Part shown: positions 1 to 9,126 of the stretch, piece by piece
Numbering within the stretch: the first letter of the stretch is position 1
Layout: every line of letters starts with the position of its first letter
Assembly: GCA_030949565.1 (NCBI GenBank)
Contig: JAUZSK010000039.1
Location: 1-39,033 of the forward strand
Length of the DNA: 39,033 bases
Direction: 5' to 3'
Source: Enterobacterales bacterium
GTDB taxonomy: Bacteria > Pseudomonadota > Gammaproteobacteria > Enterobacterales > Kangiellaceae
Notes under the pieces: generated by a model
Told to the model about the DNA's origin: nothing
Database searches by the model: none
The model's input: only the letters and a program-made list of their open reading frames with translations
Position numbers and translations under genes: made by a program

Positions 1-934
1 AAGATACCCTTTAATCAAAGCGCTGCTTTTAGGATTGTATTTATGCGGGGCAACAAACTCTGTTGACGTTGCGACTCTATCAGTTTTATCAACTAACAAG
101 CAATCAGCGGGTCTCCACCCGGTCGGCATAAACCATATTCGTATTTTATCCCACCAACTATTTGTAAGCCAGGCGTCCATCACAAGACTGTGCCAAGTTT
201 TAAAATTTAGCCATAAGGGATTAAAGCTATTAACGCTACTACGTACACCGTATATGACCGGTAAATTATCGATTTCCTGTTGAAAAGTACCAAACATCTT
301 ATCCCAAAAAATAAACACACCACCATGATTTTTATCGATGTATTCTGGATTTTGACCGTGGTGAACACGGTGATGAGATGGCGTTACCAGTAAAAGTTCT
401 AACCAGCCAAGACGACCAACTAATTGAGTATGAACCCAAAATTGATAGACCAAATTAAGCGCGCCGCAAACAAAAAATACCTCGGCCGGTATACCGATTA
501 AAAAACTAGGTATATAAAAAAGCCAGCCAAAAATGGAACTGCTAGTCTGTCTTAGTGCGGTTGATAAGTTATAGTCTTCGCTTTGATGATGCACCACATG
601 AGATGCCCACAAAAAGTTAATCTCATGGGATGTTCGATGAAACCAATAATAGAGTAAATCATAAACAATAAAAGCCACAACCCAAGTAATTATTGAATCA
701 CTTGGCCAACGTAGCAAGCCTGAAAGTGCTTCTAGTTTTGCATATACCAATGAGGCAAAACCAAAAAAACACTAACTTCTTAGTTTGACTAATTACACCA
801 AGGGATAGACTTGTGATGCTGTCGTTAATTCGATAGAGCCCCAAATTTCCTTTAGCATTAAAGAAAAGTTCTAAGGCAATGAGCAAAAAGAAAAACGGTG
901 TAGCGAAGAGAATTATCGTTGTTGCCATAGTCAT
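1..934 (-). CDS. Sterol desaturase / fatty acid hydroxylase family protein (partial, frameshifted)
   Basis: This is an integral-membrane di-iron oxygenase of the sterol desaturase/fatty acid hydroxylase superfamily, which hydroxylates or desaturates lipid chains; the substrate cannot be told from sequence. The reading starts with MTMATTIILF at 934 and shows the histidine clusters of the family in order: HRTSHE (around 625-642), HVVHHQSE (around 577-600) and PSHHRVHHG (around 358-384), followed by the typical HGGVFIFWDKMFGTF segment. One extra base in a run of seven A at 763-769 breaks the frame: upstream the protein reads to QTKKLVFF, and with six A it continues GFASLVYAKLEALSG into the histidine-box region. 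The C-terminus runs off the left edge of the window and is open there. It is divergent from the nitroreductase gene. The family assignment is secure; the frame break is probably a sequence error. Confidence 0.85.
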
Positions 935-995
935 CCAATAGCAAAAAAATGTTAGTATAGAGCTAATCTACTGTTATTTAGCATGAAAGGCAAAT

Positions 996-1659
996 ATGTC
1001 ACTACAAAAACTTCTTCAATCACGTTCTTCGGTTAGAGCGTTTACCGACAAAATGCTCGATCCTTCCTTATTAACTGATATTTTCCAGACAGCCCAATAC
1101 TCCGTTTCTAACTGCAATGTTCCAACCTTGGCAATCGGTGGTCATATCGGGTAAGGCACTAAAGTCACTTAACCAATCACTGATTAACGAAGTTCACCAA
1201 CGGCAAATCCCCAACCCCGATTTTGACTGGACTCCTAAATACCAGGGGATACATCGAGAAAGACAGTTTGGCGCTGCGGACGCACTCTATTCTGCTCTGT
1301 CGATGAATCGAAACGATAAACAAGCTAGGCAACGAGCAATGTTGAATAATTGGTCATTCTTTGGCGCACCCCATGTCGTATTTTTTACTCTACCCATCTA
1401 TTTGGGAATTATGGGCGCGGTTGATATTGGAATATATGCTCAGACTTTGTCTTTATTACTAAAGGAATCAGGCGTTGATAGCTGTATGCAGGGCGCTCTC
1501 GGGCAGTTTCCTGATCCGATTAAAAAGCAATTTGATCTTACCCCTGATATAGGCGTCCTTTTTGGTATGTCTTTTGGTTATGCCGATCTTCATGCCGCTG
1601 CTAATCAGGCGAGGACTAAGCGAGAAACTTTAGATATTTCAGTCAAATTTTTTGAATAA
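996..1659 (+). CDS. Nitroreductase family protein (frameshifted)
   Basis: FMN-dependent nitroreductase-family oxidoreductase, expected to reduce nitroaromatics, quinones or similar acceptors with NAD(P)H in the cytoplasm. The start at 996 has a good ribosome site (GAAAGG at 985-990) and reads MSLQKLLQSRSSVRAFTDKML, the family's N-terminal SR.S.R.F motif that contacts FMN phosphate. The frame is lost at CC 1122-1123; with one C fewer the protein runs from SNCNV straight into QPWQSVVISGKALKSL, the usual N..PW segment. The C-terminal half has the expected GVDSCMQGALGQFP and GVLFGMSFGYAD motifs. Restored length is 220 residues, normal for the family. The downstream reading frame also has an in-frame ATG at 1117, but a protein starting there would lack the FMN-binding N-terminus. 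Physiological substrate unknown. Confidence 0.85.
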
Positions 1660-1685
1660 TATCGAATACCTCTCAATTTAACTCA

Positions 1686-1719
1686 ATTGTCCTGTTTCTA
1701 ATGAAAGAAACAGGGCAAT
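1686..1719. terminator. 14-bp hairpin after the nitroreductase gene
   Basis: Arms ATTGTCCTGTTTCT (1686-1699) and AGAAACAGGGCAAT (1706-1719) pair over 14 positions with one G-U pair and a six-base loop. It lies 27 bases past the nitroreductase stop. There is no run of T after it on either strand, so intrinsic termination is not assured; an RNA-stability or regulatory role ahead of the next gene is equally possible. Confidence 0.4.
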
Positions 1720-1798
1720 CAAACACTAGCTAGTCTATAGTTTTAATAGGGTTTGAGCAGTATCTCATATCACTATTATTGAAGGCTTAGCAACAGCA

Positions 1799-3850
1799 AT
1801 GAGCAAATTTCCTAAACAGCAGCTTAGAAGCCTTTACCAAAATTTATGTGATGTCACAGTAGACCCGCTATTTGAAGACAAGGTCTGCGATCAGATACAA
1901 ACCGTCATTCTTAATTATGAGGCCAAAAACCTAGGTCTTACCACTGAAATGATTCTGCTTCTTAATGGAGAATATCCTACCATAGAGCATATAATAGTTA
2001 GCTCAAAACAACCTGAAGGCTCCAGATTAACCAATCAAATTAGCAAATACCCTAAATTAAAACTAGCTATAACACTCATTAATCATATATTTTTAGGTGT
2101 TGATCAACAGATAAACTTACCCATCCTTTTAAAACATCTGATTTATCAAATAAGAATGCCCTTTCTGCGATTAACATTACAACAACCGGAACACAGTCTA
2201 GATCAAGACCATGTGGCTAATCAACTCATTGCAGAATTATTAAGTTTTATACCCTTTTGGAAAAATGAACAAAATATAGCCTACCCCACTTTTACTAAGC
2301 TATCGCAAGCTCTTTCTTTTGAAAAAACATCTGATGCTTCGGTGTTAGGTCGATTTGATTTGGCTCTAAATATCGTGAAAAAAATTAAACGCGATCAGAT
2401 CAAACGTAGTCTAATTTTCGAAAAACGGATTGTCGAAACAGAAGATAGCCTAAGCCGTAAGGAACAAGCACATGATATTGTTGAACGACTTATTGACGTC
2501 TTAAACCAAGAATATAACAGCCCCGATTTTATCAAAAAAATGTTGCAAGATATTTGGTCTTTATTACTTAATCTTGAGTTTGTTAGAAAAGATGACATTG
2601 CATTTTTTAAAGCTTTTAAAACAATGCTTAGCTTACTAATCTCTTGTCAAATCATTACAACTAAAAATCAGCTTTCGTGGTTAGATATCGCATTGCCGAA
2701 GCTTTCCGAGGAGCTAAATGAAGGCTTCGAACGGCTTGCCATTGACGATTCAACTAACAATGAATTTCAAACTACACTTGAAGCCTATCATATCAGTTTA
2801 ATGTCCTCTACAAACCAATCGATTAGCATGGATTCCCCCGTCACTTCTGGCCGACAAAAACAATCCGATCTTATTCGCCTGCAACCGCCCTCTTTTCTTG
2901 GTGCATCCACTGAACCCGTTCAATTAAAATCTAAGCAGTCTAAGGATGATGAAAAAGAAGTCGCTTTGGGAACCCAACAAAATGCTTGCAACGCTATTTT
3001 AAATTTCCTACAAAAACACCACGCACACCTACTAAAGAGTGATGTTCAATGTGAACAAGTTTCTCTAAAGGAGTTCACACAACTATTTAGCGAACCTAAA
3101 GTGTCTGAGCGGTTTGAAAACTTCGGCAAGCACCAAAAGTTAATAGGTAAATGGTTCAACTTTGCTGCTGATAATAAAGCCATCAAATTAATATATATCG
3201 AGCCAAATAAAGGTTTGCATTTATTTGTAACCCAAGATGCAAAAAAGTCTCATACCATCGAATATCAAAAATTTGAAGAAAAAATTAAAACAGGTGAAAT
3301 TACCTCAATTTCAAATACTAAATTATTTCAGCAAGCGGTAGAATTAACTATACACAGATTAACTAATTATTTAGAAAGAAAACAAAAAGATAGTGTACCA
3401 TTAATTACCGATAACACATCTGATGTCAAACCAGAAGTAGTCAAGGAACAAACAAGGGTAGATAGCTTACCCCTTATGCATGATGAGTCTTTAAACAGTG
3501 AAACTAAAGTAACAGAGACAAATAAAATTGAAACAAGGACTCAGCTCAAACCGTCACTAGGAGTAGCTCAGGCCATTGACATTACCCAACTTGCTGTAGG
3601 ATCTTGGCTGAAAATTTTTGAAAAAGGATCTAATATAAAGTGTAAATTAGCCGCTAAAATAGTATCAAAAAATATCTATATCCTAGTAGACAGGCAAGGC
3701 AAAAAACTTTTCGAATTGTCCGAGGCTGAATTAATTAAACGTTACGCTAAAGGCGAGATTCAATTACTCGATTTTGAAACGGTTAAACAGCATGTTTTGG
3801 CCTCTGTAATTAGCCAGAATCGCTCTCTAAAATCAGAAAATATGCTGTAG
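1799..3850 (+). CDS. DUF1631 family protein with two PilZ-like C-terminal modules
   Basis: A 683-residue protein that I assign to the DUF1631 family, which is common in gammaproteobacteria and of unknown function (databases sometimes mislabel it thymidine phosphorylase). Residues 1-330 are mainly helical with charged heptad-like stretches (around 200-260). Residues 335-400 and 525-590 look like flexible, polar linkers. Two similar beta-rich segments follow: residues 447-519 (LIGKWFNFAADNKAIKL..., ending KIKTGEITSI) and 598-672 (AVGSWLKIFEKGSNIKC..., ending RYAKGEIQLLD), which line up well with each other and resemble a degenerate PilZ-type fold. No signal peptide or membrane helix. The ATG at 1799 has only a weak upstream ribosome site (GGC/AAGG region at 1782-1787). 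A role in c-di-GMP or surface physiology is a guess from the fold only. Confidence 0.75.
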   Translation: MSKFPKQQLRSLYQNLCDVTVDPLFEDKVCDQIQTVILNYEAKNLGLTTEMILLLNGEYPTIEHIIVSSKQPEGSRLTNQISKYPKLKLAITLINHIFLGVDQQINLPILLKHLIYQIRMPFLRLTLQQPEHSLDQDHVANQLIAELLSFIPFWKNEQNIAYPTFTKLSQALSFEKTSDASVLGRFDLALNIVKKIKRDQIKRSLIFEKRIVETEDSLSRKEQAHDIVERLIDVLNQEYNSPDFIKKMLQDIWSLLLNLEFVRKDDIAFFKAFKTMLSLLISCQIITTKNQLSWLDIALPKLSEELNEGFERLAIDDSTNNEFQTTLEAYHISLMSSTNQSISMDSPVTSGRQKQSDLIRLQPPSFLGASTEPVQLKSKQSKDDEKEVALGTQQNACNAILNFLQKHHAHLLKSDVQCEQVSLKEFTQLFSEPKVSERFENFGKHQKLIGKWFNFAADNKAIKLIYIEPNKGLHLFVTQDAKKSHTIEYQKFEEKIKTGEITSISNTKLFQQAVELTIHRLTNYLERKQKDSVPLITDNTSDVKPEVVKEQTRVDSLPLMHDESLNSETKVTETNKIETRTQLKPSLGVAQAIDITQLAVGSWLKIFEKGSNIKCKLAAKIVSKNIYILVDRQGKKLFELSEAELIKRYAKGEIQLLDFETVKQHVLASVISQNRSLKSENML

Positions 3851-3876
3851 AAGAGTCTAAAAGTAAATGACCTGAA

Positions 3877-4317
3877 CTATTTCCCCTCGCAAGATCCTTT
3901 TATGGTGTATCTAAGCCATGTATATTCGCTTAATTGATAGGTAATATCATTTGAACAAAAATTGACGGCCTCAAGTTTTTTTTCCAGCCGTTGATAAGCT
4001 TCTTCTTCCATTTGAAATGCAATAGAGGAGTATTCGCTATCCCTACCCTTAGTTGATTTACTCGTTGAACGCTTCCTTTTTGTGTGTCCGCCGCTTTTTT
4101 GTCTTTTAGGCGTATCTAGTGAGCCCTGCTCGGAACCTGCATGCGGCTGTTGATTTGCATGATCGCCAAGATATAAAATATAAGTAAATTGCTTGATTTC
4201 TTGGGCATCTTTGGTCTGGTAGAAGTAGTCTTTATAGATTTCTTCGGGGAGCGATTGGCAAGCTGACACAAATAAGATTAAACTCATTAGCACAATATTT
4301 TTTTTAACCAAACTCAT
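3877..4317 (-). CDS. Small predicted lipoprotein, unknown function
   Basis: 146-residue protein not assigned to a family. The N-terminus is a lipoprotein signal: KK at residues 5-6, a hydrophobic core, and lipobox VSAC with the lipid-bearing cysteine at position 20. Gln at +2 suggests sorting to the outer membrane by the E. coli rule. The middle (residues 68-92) is a strongly basic, Ser/Gly/Lys/Arg-rich linker (TPKRQKSGGHTKRKRS...), followed by a charged helical stretch and two cysteines (around residues 118 and 143) that could form a disulfide. It is convergent with the DUF1631 gene and divergent from the DUF1624 gene, so it is probably monocistronic. A ribosome site AAGG sits about 11 bases before the start. 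Confidence 0.6.
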   Translation of the reverse strand: MSLVKKNIVLMSLILFVSACQSLPEEIYKDYFYQTKDAQEIKQFTYILYLGDHANQQPHAGSEQGSLDTPKRQKSGGHTKRKRSTSKSTKGRDSEYSSIAFQMEEEAYQRLEKKLEAVNFCSNDITYQLSEYTWLRYTIKGSCEGK

Positions 4318-4465
4318 AAACTAGTTTACCTTTAAACCTTTTAATTCGTCTTAAACAGATATTCCTGCTACCGCGGTGACAGAACAATGCCAATTGCAGC
4401 CAATAGAAAGGCATCATAACATACTGTGGCTAAAATGCCTGATAAGCAATAAAATTTAGTCTAAC

Positions 4466-4477
4466 CTAGTATACTAG
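4466..4477. promoter_or_regulatory. 12-bp perfect palindrome in a divergent promoter region
   Basis: CTAGTATACTAG is fully self-complementary and contains TATACT, a possible -10 element, 37 bases before the DUF1624 start in the divergent region shared with the small lipoprotein gene. It could be an operator, or simply an A+T-rich promoter. No clear -35 element. Confidence 0.3.
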
Positions 4478-4511
4478 AAATCACTTTAACAATTGAGTTA
4501 AACTACACGCA

Positions 4512-5246
4512 ATGAATATAAATAAAGAACTTTCGCTCAAGCCCCAACGGTTCGCCCTTCTCGACTTTGTTCGCGGCATGGCGATACTACTAATGTTTAT
4601 ATTCCACCTAGCTTTCGGTTTATCTCAGATAAATCTGCTTGATATTCATATGGCAAGCTCACCATTTTGGGTTGGGTTTAGATTCATTATAGTTTTTCTA
4701 TTCCTTACATTAGTTGGAATAGGGCTAATATTAGCCAGTAAAAAACAATATTTTTATCAGGCATTCTTTAAACGACTTGCTTTGCTCGCTCTTTATGCCG
4801 GATTAATTAGTTTATTTAGCTACTCCGTACGGACCTATTCATACGTATTTTTTGGTATCTTACATTTAATACTGGTTGCGAGCTTAGTCTGTTTGTTATT
4901 TCTACGTTTTTACTACCTCAATTTATTACTCGCTATTTTTGCGTTAATGATGAATTGGATAAAATTTAGTTGGTTCGACGATAAGCACTACTTTATCTGG
5001 TTAGGGCTATCTCATAACCGGCCCATCACTGATGATTTTGCGCCGTTATTGCCTTGGATTGGTTTTGTATTTTTAGGTCTGTTTATGGGACGCTTTTTAT
5101 TTGAAAAAAATAGCTTTCCTTATTTATCTGATTGGACAGCAAGAAACTTTATTACTCGACTTATCACTTGGGGTGGTCGCTATTCTATACACCTCTACTT
5201 CGTTCATTTCCAATTTTTTTATTTCCTTGTTTGGTTTTTTAACTAG
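4512..5246 (+). CDS. DUF1624 / heparan-alpha-glucosaminide N-acetyltransferase-like membrane protein
   Basis: A 244-residue polytopic membrane protein of the DUF1624 (HGSNAT catalytic-like) family, which is related to transmembrane acyltransferases. The signature is at the N-terminus: RFALLDFVRGMAILLMFIFHLAF (residues 13-35; family motif D..RG.....M...H). About seven hydrophobic segments follow, then LPWIGFVFLGLFMGRFLF and the C-terminal WGGRYSIHLYFVHFQFFYFLVWFF segment that is typical of the family. The bacterial members are thought to move acyl groups onto sugars or envelope components, but the substrate here is unknown. The gene ends 35 bases from the convergent serine hydrolase gene. Length is normal for the short bacterial version. 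Confidence 0.8.
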   Translation: MNINKELSLKPQRFALLDFVRGMAILLMFIFHLAFGLSQINLLDIHMASSPFWVGFRFIIVFLFLTLVGIGLILASKKQYFYQAFFKRLALLALYAGLISLFSYSVRTYSYVFFGILHLILVASLVCLLFLRFYYLNLLLAIFALMMNWIKFSWFDDKHYFIWLGLSHNRPITDDFAPLLPWIGFVFLGLFMGRFLFEKNSFPYLSDWTARNFITRLITWGGRYSIHLYFVHFQFFYFLVWFFN

Positions 5247-5281
5247 TAGGATTGAGAAAAAGCATTTCAAGATAAATAAAT

Positions 5282-6664
5282 TTAATGAGATTTTTTAAGA
5301 TCTAACTCTCTAATAATATTTGCAATCAACTGCTCTACGCCATTATTAATTCCAGGTGTCGTAAATCCCATTCTAACGACCACTAATTGCTTGGATGGAA
5401 TAATAACCACCCGCTGCCCTTGGAAACCAGCCATATAAAAAGCATCACTGGGCAGCATAGGCCAAACTCGTTGTTTTTTACCATCTGAAGGATTGTAGTT
5501 TAACCAGAAATGAGCGCCATAGTGATTAAGCCAGTCTGTAGAACTAGCCGTTGTCGAGTATTTAACCCATCCTTGCGGAAGGATCCTTTGACCTTTCCAT
5601 TGGCCATCATTAAGCATCAAAAGACCCAAGCGCGCCCAGTCACGGGTAGTCGCATACATATAAGACGAGCCAATAATAGTGCCCGTAGCATCGGTTTCTA
5701 ATACGGCACTGGATATACCGAGGGGATTAAACAAGTATTGTTGCGCAAATTGATAGTATATTTGTGGGTTATCTGAAATAACACGCTGGATAATTAAGGA
5801 TAAAATATTGCTGGTACCGCTCGAATAACTCCAGTGACTATCGACTGGAAACTCTAAAGGTTTATTAGCTGCGTATTGTCCTGCACTAGGAGCTATGGAT
5901 AGCATAATCGCGGCGTCACTTCCTATACCATAGGTTTCGTTAAACTCTAATCCACTACTCATTCTTAGTAGATGATCAATGGTGATTTGTTGATGTTGAG
6001 GCTTGTTATTCCACTCGGTGAGTCCTGTGGTCTGTTGAATATTTAATTGACCTTGTTTAACCAAGATCCCCACTAGCATATTAGTAATACTTTTGGCCAT
6101 AGACCAACTAAGCAAAGGCGTTTCTGCAGTCACACCCGAAGCGTATTTTTCGCCGATGATAGCGCCTTTATGCCAAACGAGTACCGACTTACTACGTCGA
6201 AAAGAGTCATCTTTAGAAGTGAAGAACTCATCCAAAATGGACTCTATTTTAGAGTTGATATGGGTTTTTAATTTTTCTGTTTTCGCGACAGAAAATGACT
6301 TAAGATCCTGTTTGTATTGAGTGGAAGTTCGATTGCCTGTATTGGTGTTAGCTATCGATAAAAGCTGGCAACCAGTCGCTTCATTGTATACCGCTACTCT
6401 TTCAAATAATCCAAAAATACGACTGCTAACCAATAGTTTCTCTTCATCAATCTGATTACTTATATAACCAAAGGTAGCATCAATTGGTAGCAAAGCTTGA
6501 TTTACAATTAAATCGTTACTAAAACCGCTAATAAAATGACCAGAACAGACATTTTTAGCGCTAAATCCCGTTCCCGTATAGGCGATTTTCTTAATGCTTG
6601 GGTATTTTACAACGCCATACAAAGCGACAGCGATAATTGCCGCCGCAATTATTTTTTTAAACAT
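5282..6664 (-). CDS. Serine hydrolase of the beta-lactamase class C / CubicO family
   Basis: 460-residue envelope serine hydrolase with the penicillin-binding/class C beta-lactamase fold. The nucleophile motif SMAK is at residues 188-191 (Ser188, Lys191) and the YSS motif (equivalent to YxN) at 280-282. The N-terminus has a hydrophobic segment (residues 5-18) acting as a signal anchor, followed by about 140 residues that are not part of the catalytic fold. The order of motifs and the C-terminal HFWLNYN...FYMAGFQGQRVVIIP block resemble 6-aminohexanoate-dimer hydrolase (NylB)-type proteins; the true substrate is unknown and beta-lactam resistance should not be assumed. The start has a good ribosome site (AGGTGA six bases upstream). 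The gene follows prc by 23 bases in the same direction, so the two are probably cotranscribed. Confidence 0.85.
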   Translation of the reverse strand: MFKKIIAAAIIAVALYGVVKYPSIKKIAYTGTGFSAKNVCSGHFISGFSNDLIVNQALLPIDATFGYISNQIDEEKLLVSSRIFGLFERVAVYNEATGCQLLSIANTNTGNRTSTQYKQDLKSFSVAKTEKLKTHINSKIESILDEFFTSKDDSFRRSKSVLVWHKGAIIGEKYASGVTAETPLLSWSMAKSITNMLVGILVKQGQLNIQQTTGLTEWNNKPQHQQITIDHLLRMSSGLEFNETYGIGSDAAIMLSIAPSAGQYAANKPLEFPVDSHWSYSSGTSNILSLIIQRVISDNPQIYYQFAQQYLFNPLGISSAVLETDATGTIIGSSYMYATTRDWARLGLLMLNDGQWKGQRILPQGWVKYSTTASSTDWLNHYGAHFWLNYNPSDGKKQRVWPMLPSDAFYMAGFQGQRVVIIPSKQLVVVRMGFTTPGINNGVEQLIANIIRELDLKKSH

Positions 6665-6687
6665 ACATTATCACCTGATTTTATCGA

Positions 6688-8832
6688 CTAACTACCTGTT
6701 TTTTGATTATTGTTTTGTGCCAGCTTTTGTTGGTTTTTTAGTTGCATCAAATCCGATAAAATATGCGCGGTTTCATAGAGTTTAGCATCATCGACATCAA
6801 CAAATTCAGTGTCTTCGTCAATTTCTTTTAATGGTTCCTTACCCACTAATGTTCTCCTAACATTCTCACGTGCTAGTCTCTTTAGCTCGTCTTCCGCTCG
6901 TTCTTTTTTACGCTCATCGATATTGAGGCTAACACTTGTATCTTGCCGGCGTTTTTGAAGCTCTTCAACATCTTGAATAATGTATTGAAACTCTCTATCA
7001 TTTTTAATTCTGGATAGATGCATTTGATTAAGAAACTCAATAAAACTGCGCACCCTATTGGTTGATTGATACTTAACCGCTTTTATCGTATCCCACTTTA
7101 ACGCGTAGTCGTAACTCGCTTCCCCAAAATGCTCGCGAGATATAGGATCTGGATAACTAATATCAGGCATAACACCTTTTAATTGTGTACTCGCACCTGT
7201 AATTCGATAAAATTTATCAATGGTTAGTTTTAATACACCGGCTGAGTGGTCTTCTAATCGCAAAGCGTAATTTAAATCAATAATATTTTGTACGGTTCCC
7301 TTGCCGAAGGTTTGCTCGCCAATAATAAGACCCCGGTCATAATCTTGAATAGCACCAGCAAATATTTCCGAAGCGGAAGCGCTAGCACCATTAACTAAAA
7401 CGGCTAGCGGTCCGTCCCACGCAACACCCGCGTCCTCATCAAATAATGTCAACACTCGTCCTTGCAATCGTTTTTCTTGAACCACAGGTCCTTGGTCAAT
7501 AAATAAACCAGTAAGACCAATAGCTTCACCGAGTGAGCCGCCGCCATTATTTCGAAGATCAATGATGATTGCGTCTATTTTATCTTCCTTTTTCATCTTA
7601 GCGATCAGCTTTCTGATATCTCTGGTGGTACTTTTATAATCAGGGTCACCGGCATTTTTCGCTTCAAAATCGATATAAAATTTGGATAATTCAATTACCC
7701 CTACAACCATTTTTTTATCAGCCTCGCCGACTTTGATGACTTCAGATTTGGCCGCCTGCTCTTCTAGCTTGACCTTTTCACGAATGATAGAAATCACTTT
7801 GGTTTTACCATTGACACTGGCATTTGCAGGTTCTATTTCTAACCTCACTTGACTCCCCGCATCACCACGAATTAAATCAACCACATCATCTAGACGCCAT
7901 CCGACCACATCGACTAATACTTGATTGCCTTGTCCAACCGCAATGATCTTGTCATCGACTGCTAGCTGCTTAGATTTGTCCGCCGGACCACCCGTAACAA
8001 TGCTTCTAATTTTTGTATAAACATCGTTGGTTTCAAGAACTGCACCAATTCCTTCTAACGAGAGTTTCATATCAATGTCAAAGTTCTCGGCTGTGCGTGG
8101 AGAAAAATAAGCACTATGAGGATCTACTGTGGCGGTAAAAGCATTCATAAAATAACTAAAAACATCCTCACTATTGATTTGTGACACTCGACGTAGTGAG
8201 GCCTTATAACGCTTTTCAAGTAGTTCTTTCACCTTGTCCATCTCTTTACCGGCCAAGACCAAATTTAACGCATCACTTTTTACCCGTAATCGCCAGTAAT
8301 TATCAAGCTCTTCATTACTAGTGGGCCAAGCCGCATCTTCACGATCATATTCAAAGATCTCCTGAGTGGTAAAGTCCATCGGCTGTTTTAAAACCGCTAG
8401 CGCAAATTGATTTCTTTCATCCCAACGTTGCTTAAAGACTCGATAGATAGCGAATGCTGGTTGTACCAAACCTGAATAAATAGCATCATCCAAACGGTAA
8501 CGATAATTTTCAAACTCCTTGATGTCTGAGGCTAGGAAATAAGCTTTATTGCCATCGAGCGTTTCGATATAACGGTCTAAGATGATCGAAGATTGATGAT
8601 TATTCAGGCCTTGCTTTTTATAATGGTTGGTTTTCATATAATAGGCGATATATCGGCTTGCGCGTAGGTGTTTTGGTAAGGGTGATAAATCCAACTGACC
8701 CTCGTTCTTTATAATTTTATTGAACTCTCCATCGTCTAATGAAGCTGTCTCGTTTGAGGCATCGCTAAATAATGGATTAAATAAAAGGATTAAAAAAATT
8801 GAAACTGCTGATTTAGCAAAAGACCGACTCAT
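6688..8832 (-). CDS. prc: Carboxy-terminal processing (tail-specific) protease Prc
   Basis: Periplasmic serine protease of family S41 that degrades or trims proteins from their C-terminus, including peptidoglycan hydrolases in other gammaproteobacteria. 714 residues, close to the usual 680-710. A signal peptide covers residues 1-25. The N-terminal helical domain (about 45-230) carries the family's SRYIAYYM and DRYIETLDGNKAYFL segments; a PDZ domain lies at about 255-335 (LEGIGAVLETND, RGDAGSQVRLEI); the protease core contains LRNNGGGSLGEA, the nucleophile serine in GASASASEIF (residues 482-491) and the general-base lysine in TFGKGTVQ (Lys511). The C-terminal DUF3340-type tail follows. Ribosome site TAAGG nine bases before the ATG. 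First gene of a leftward pair with the serine hydrolase. Confidence 0.95.
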   Translation of the reverse strand: MSRSFAKSAVSIFLILLFNPLFSDASNETASLDDGEFNKIIKNEGQLDLSPLPKHLRASRYIAYYMKTNHYKKQGLNNHQSSIILDRYIETLDGNKAYFLASDIKEFENYRYRLDDAIYSGLVQPAFAIYRVFKQRWDERNQFALAVLKQPMDFTTQEIFEYDREDAAWPTSNEELDNYWRLRVKSDALNLVLAGKEMDKVKELLEKRYKASLRRVSQINSEDVFSYFMNAFTATVDPHSAYFSPRTAENFDIDMKLSLEGIGAVLETNDVYTKIRSIVTGGPADKSKQLAVDDKIIAVGQGNQVLVDVVGWRLDDVVDLIRGDAGSQVRLEIEPANASVNGKTKVISIIREKVKLEEQAAKSEVIKVGEADKKMVVGVIELSKFYIDFEAKNAGDPDYKSTTRDIRKLIAKMKKEDKIDAIIIDLRNNGGGSLGEAIGLTGLFIDQGPVVQEKRLQGRVLTLFDEDAGVAWDGPLAVLVNGASASASEIFAGAIQDYDRGLIIGEQTFGKGTVQNIIDLNYALRLEDHSAGVLKLTIDKFYRITGASTQLKGVMPDISYPDPISREHFGEASYDYALKWDTIKAVKYQSTNRVRSFIEFLNQMHLSRIKNDREFQYIIQDVEELQKRRQDTSVSLNIDERKKERAEDELKRLARENVRRTLVGKEPLKEIDEDTEFVDVDDAKLYETAHILSDLMQLKNQQKLAQNNNQKTGS

Positions 8833-8969
8833 TTATAGAACCTTAGTTGAAAGTAAAATTACCAAAATAGCCCCTTTTAGGGATTATTTTGCAATGTATA
8901 CAGGGTTTAACGCATGTGTTATTCAATAGATACGCTTAAATACCTAATAATTCAAGGAAATTGCCCACT

Positions 8970-8993
8970 TATTTACAAATTGTATTGTAAATA
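8970..8993. promoter_or_regulatory. 9-bp inverted repeat upstream of prc
   Basis: TATTTACAA (8970-8978) and TTGTAAATA (8985-8993) are perfect reverse complements around six bases, ATTGTA. The site is 138 bases upstream of the prc start and downstream of the glutaryl-CoA dehydrogenase gene, so it would sit in the prc promoter region. The form is that of a dimeric repressor operator; no regulator can be named. Confidence 0.4.
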
Positions 8994-9047
8994 CTTATGT
9001 ATCCGTTCAAAGAGCGATTAAATAATGGATAATTCATTAAATTGACT

Positions 9048-9088
9048 AGTAAGTAGCACATTAGTTCCTTCTCTAATGCCTACTCACT
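9048..9088 (-). terminator. Imperfect hairpin after the glutaryl-CoA dehydrogenase gene
   Basis: AGTAAGTAGCACATTAG (9048-9064) can pair imperfectly with CTAATGCCTACTCACT (9073-9088): CATTAG/CTAATG and GTAG/CTAC pair exactly, with small internal mismatches. It lies just past the stop of the leftward dehydrogenase gene, with only a weak T-rich stretch after it on that strand. Possible terminator. Confidence 0.35.
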
Positions 9089-9126
9089 AGCGACCGCGAA
9101 TGTCAGCTCGGTCCAATTGAAAGAGT

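Noticed and set aside
35..283. 82-residue frame on the + strand
   Set aside because: It is the antisense of the sterol desaturase coding sequence, which carries the conserved histidine boxes.
5282..6664. Beta-lactamase conferring resistance
   Set aside because: Motif order and C-terminal block fit NylB/CubicO-type hydrolases, and resistance cannot be inferred from the fold alone.
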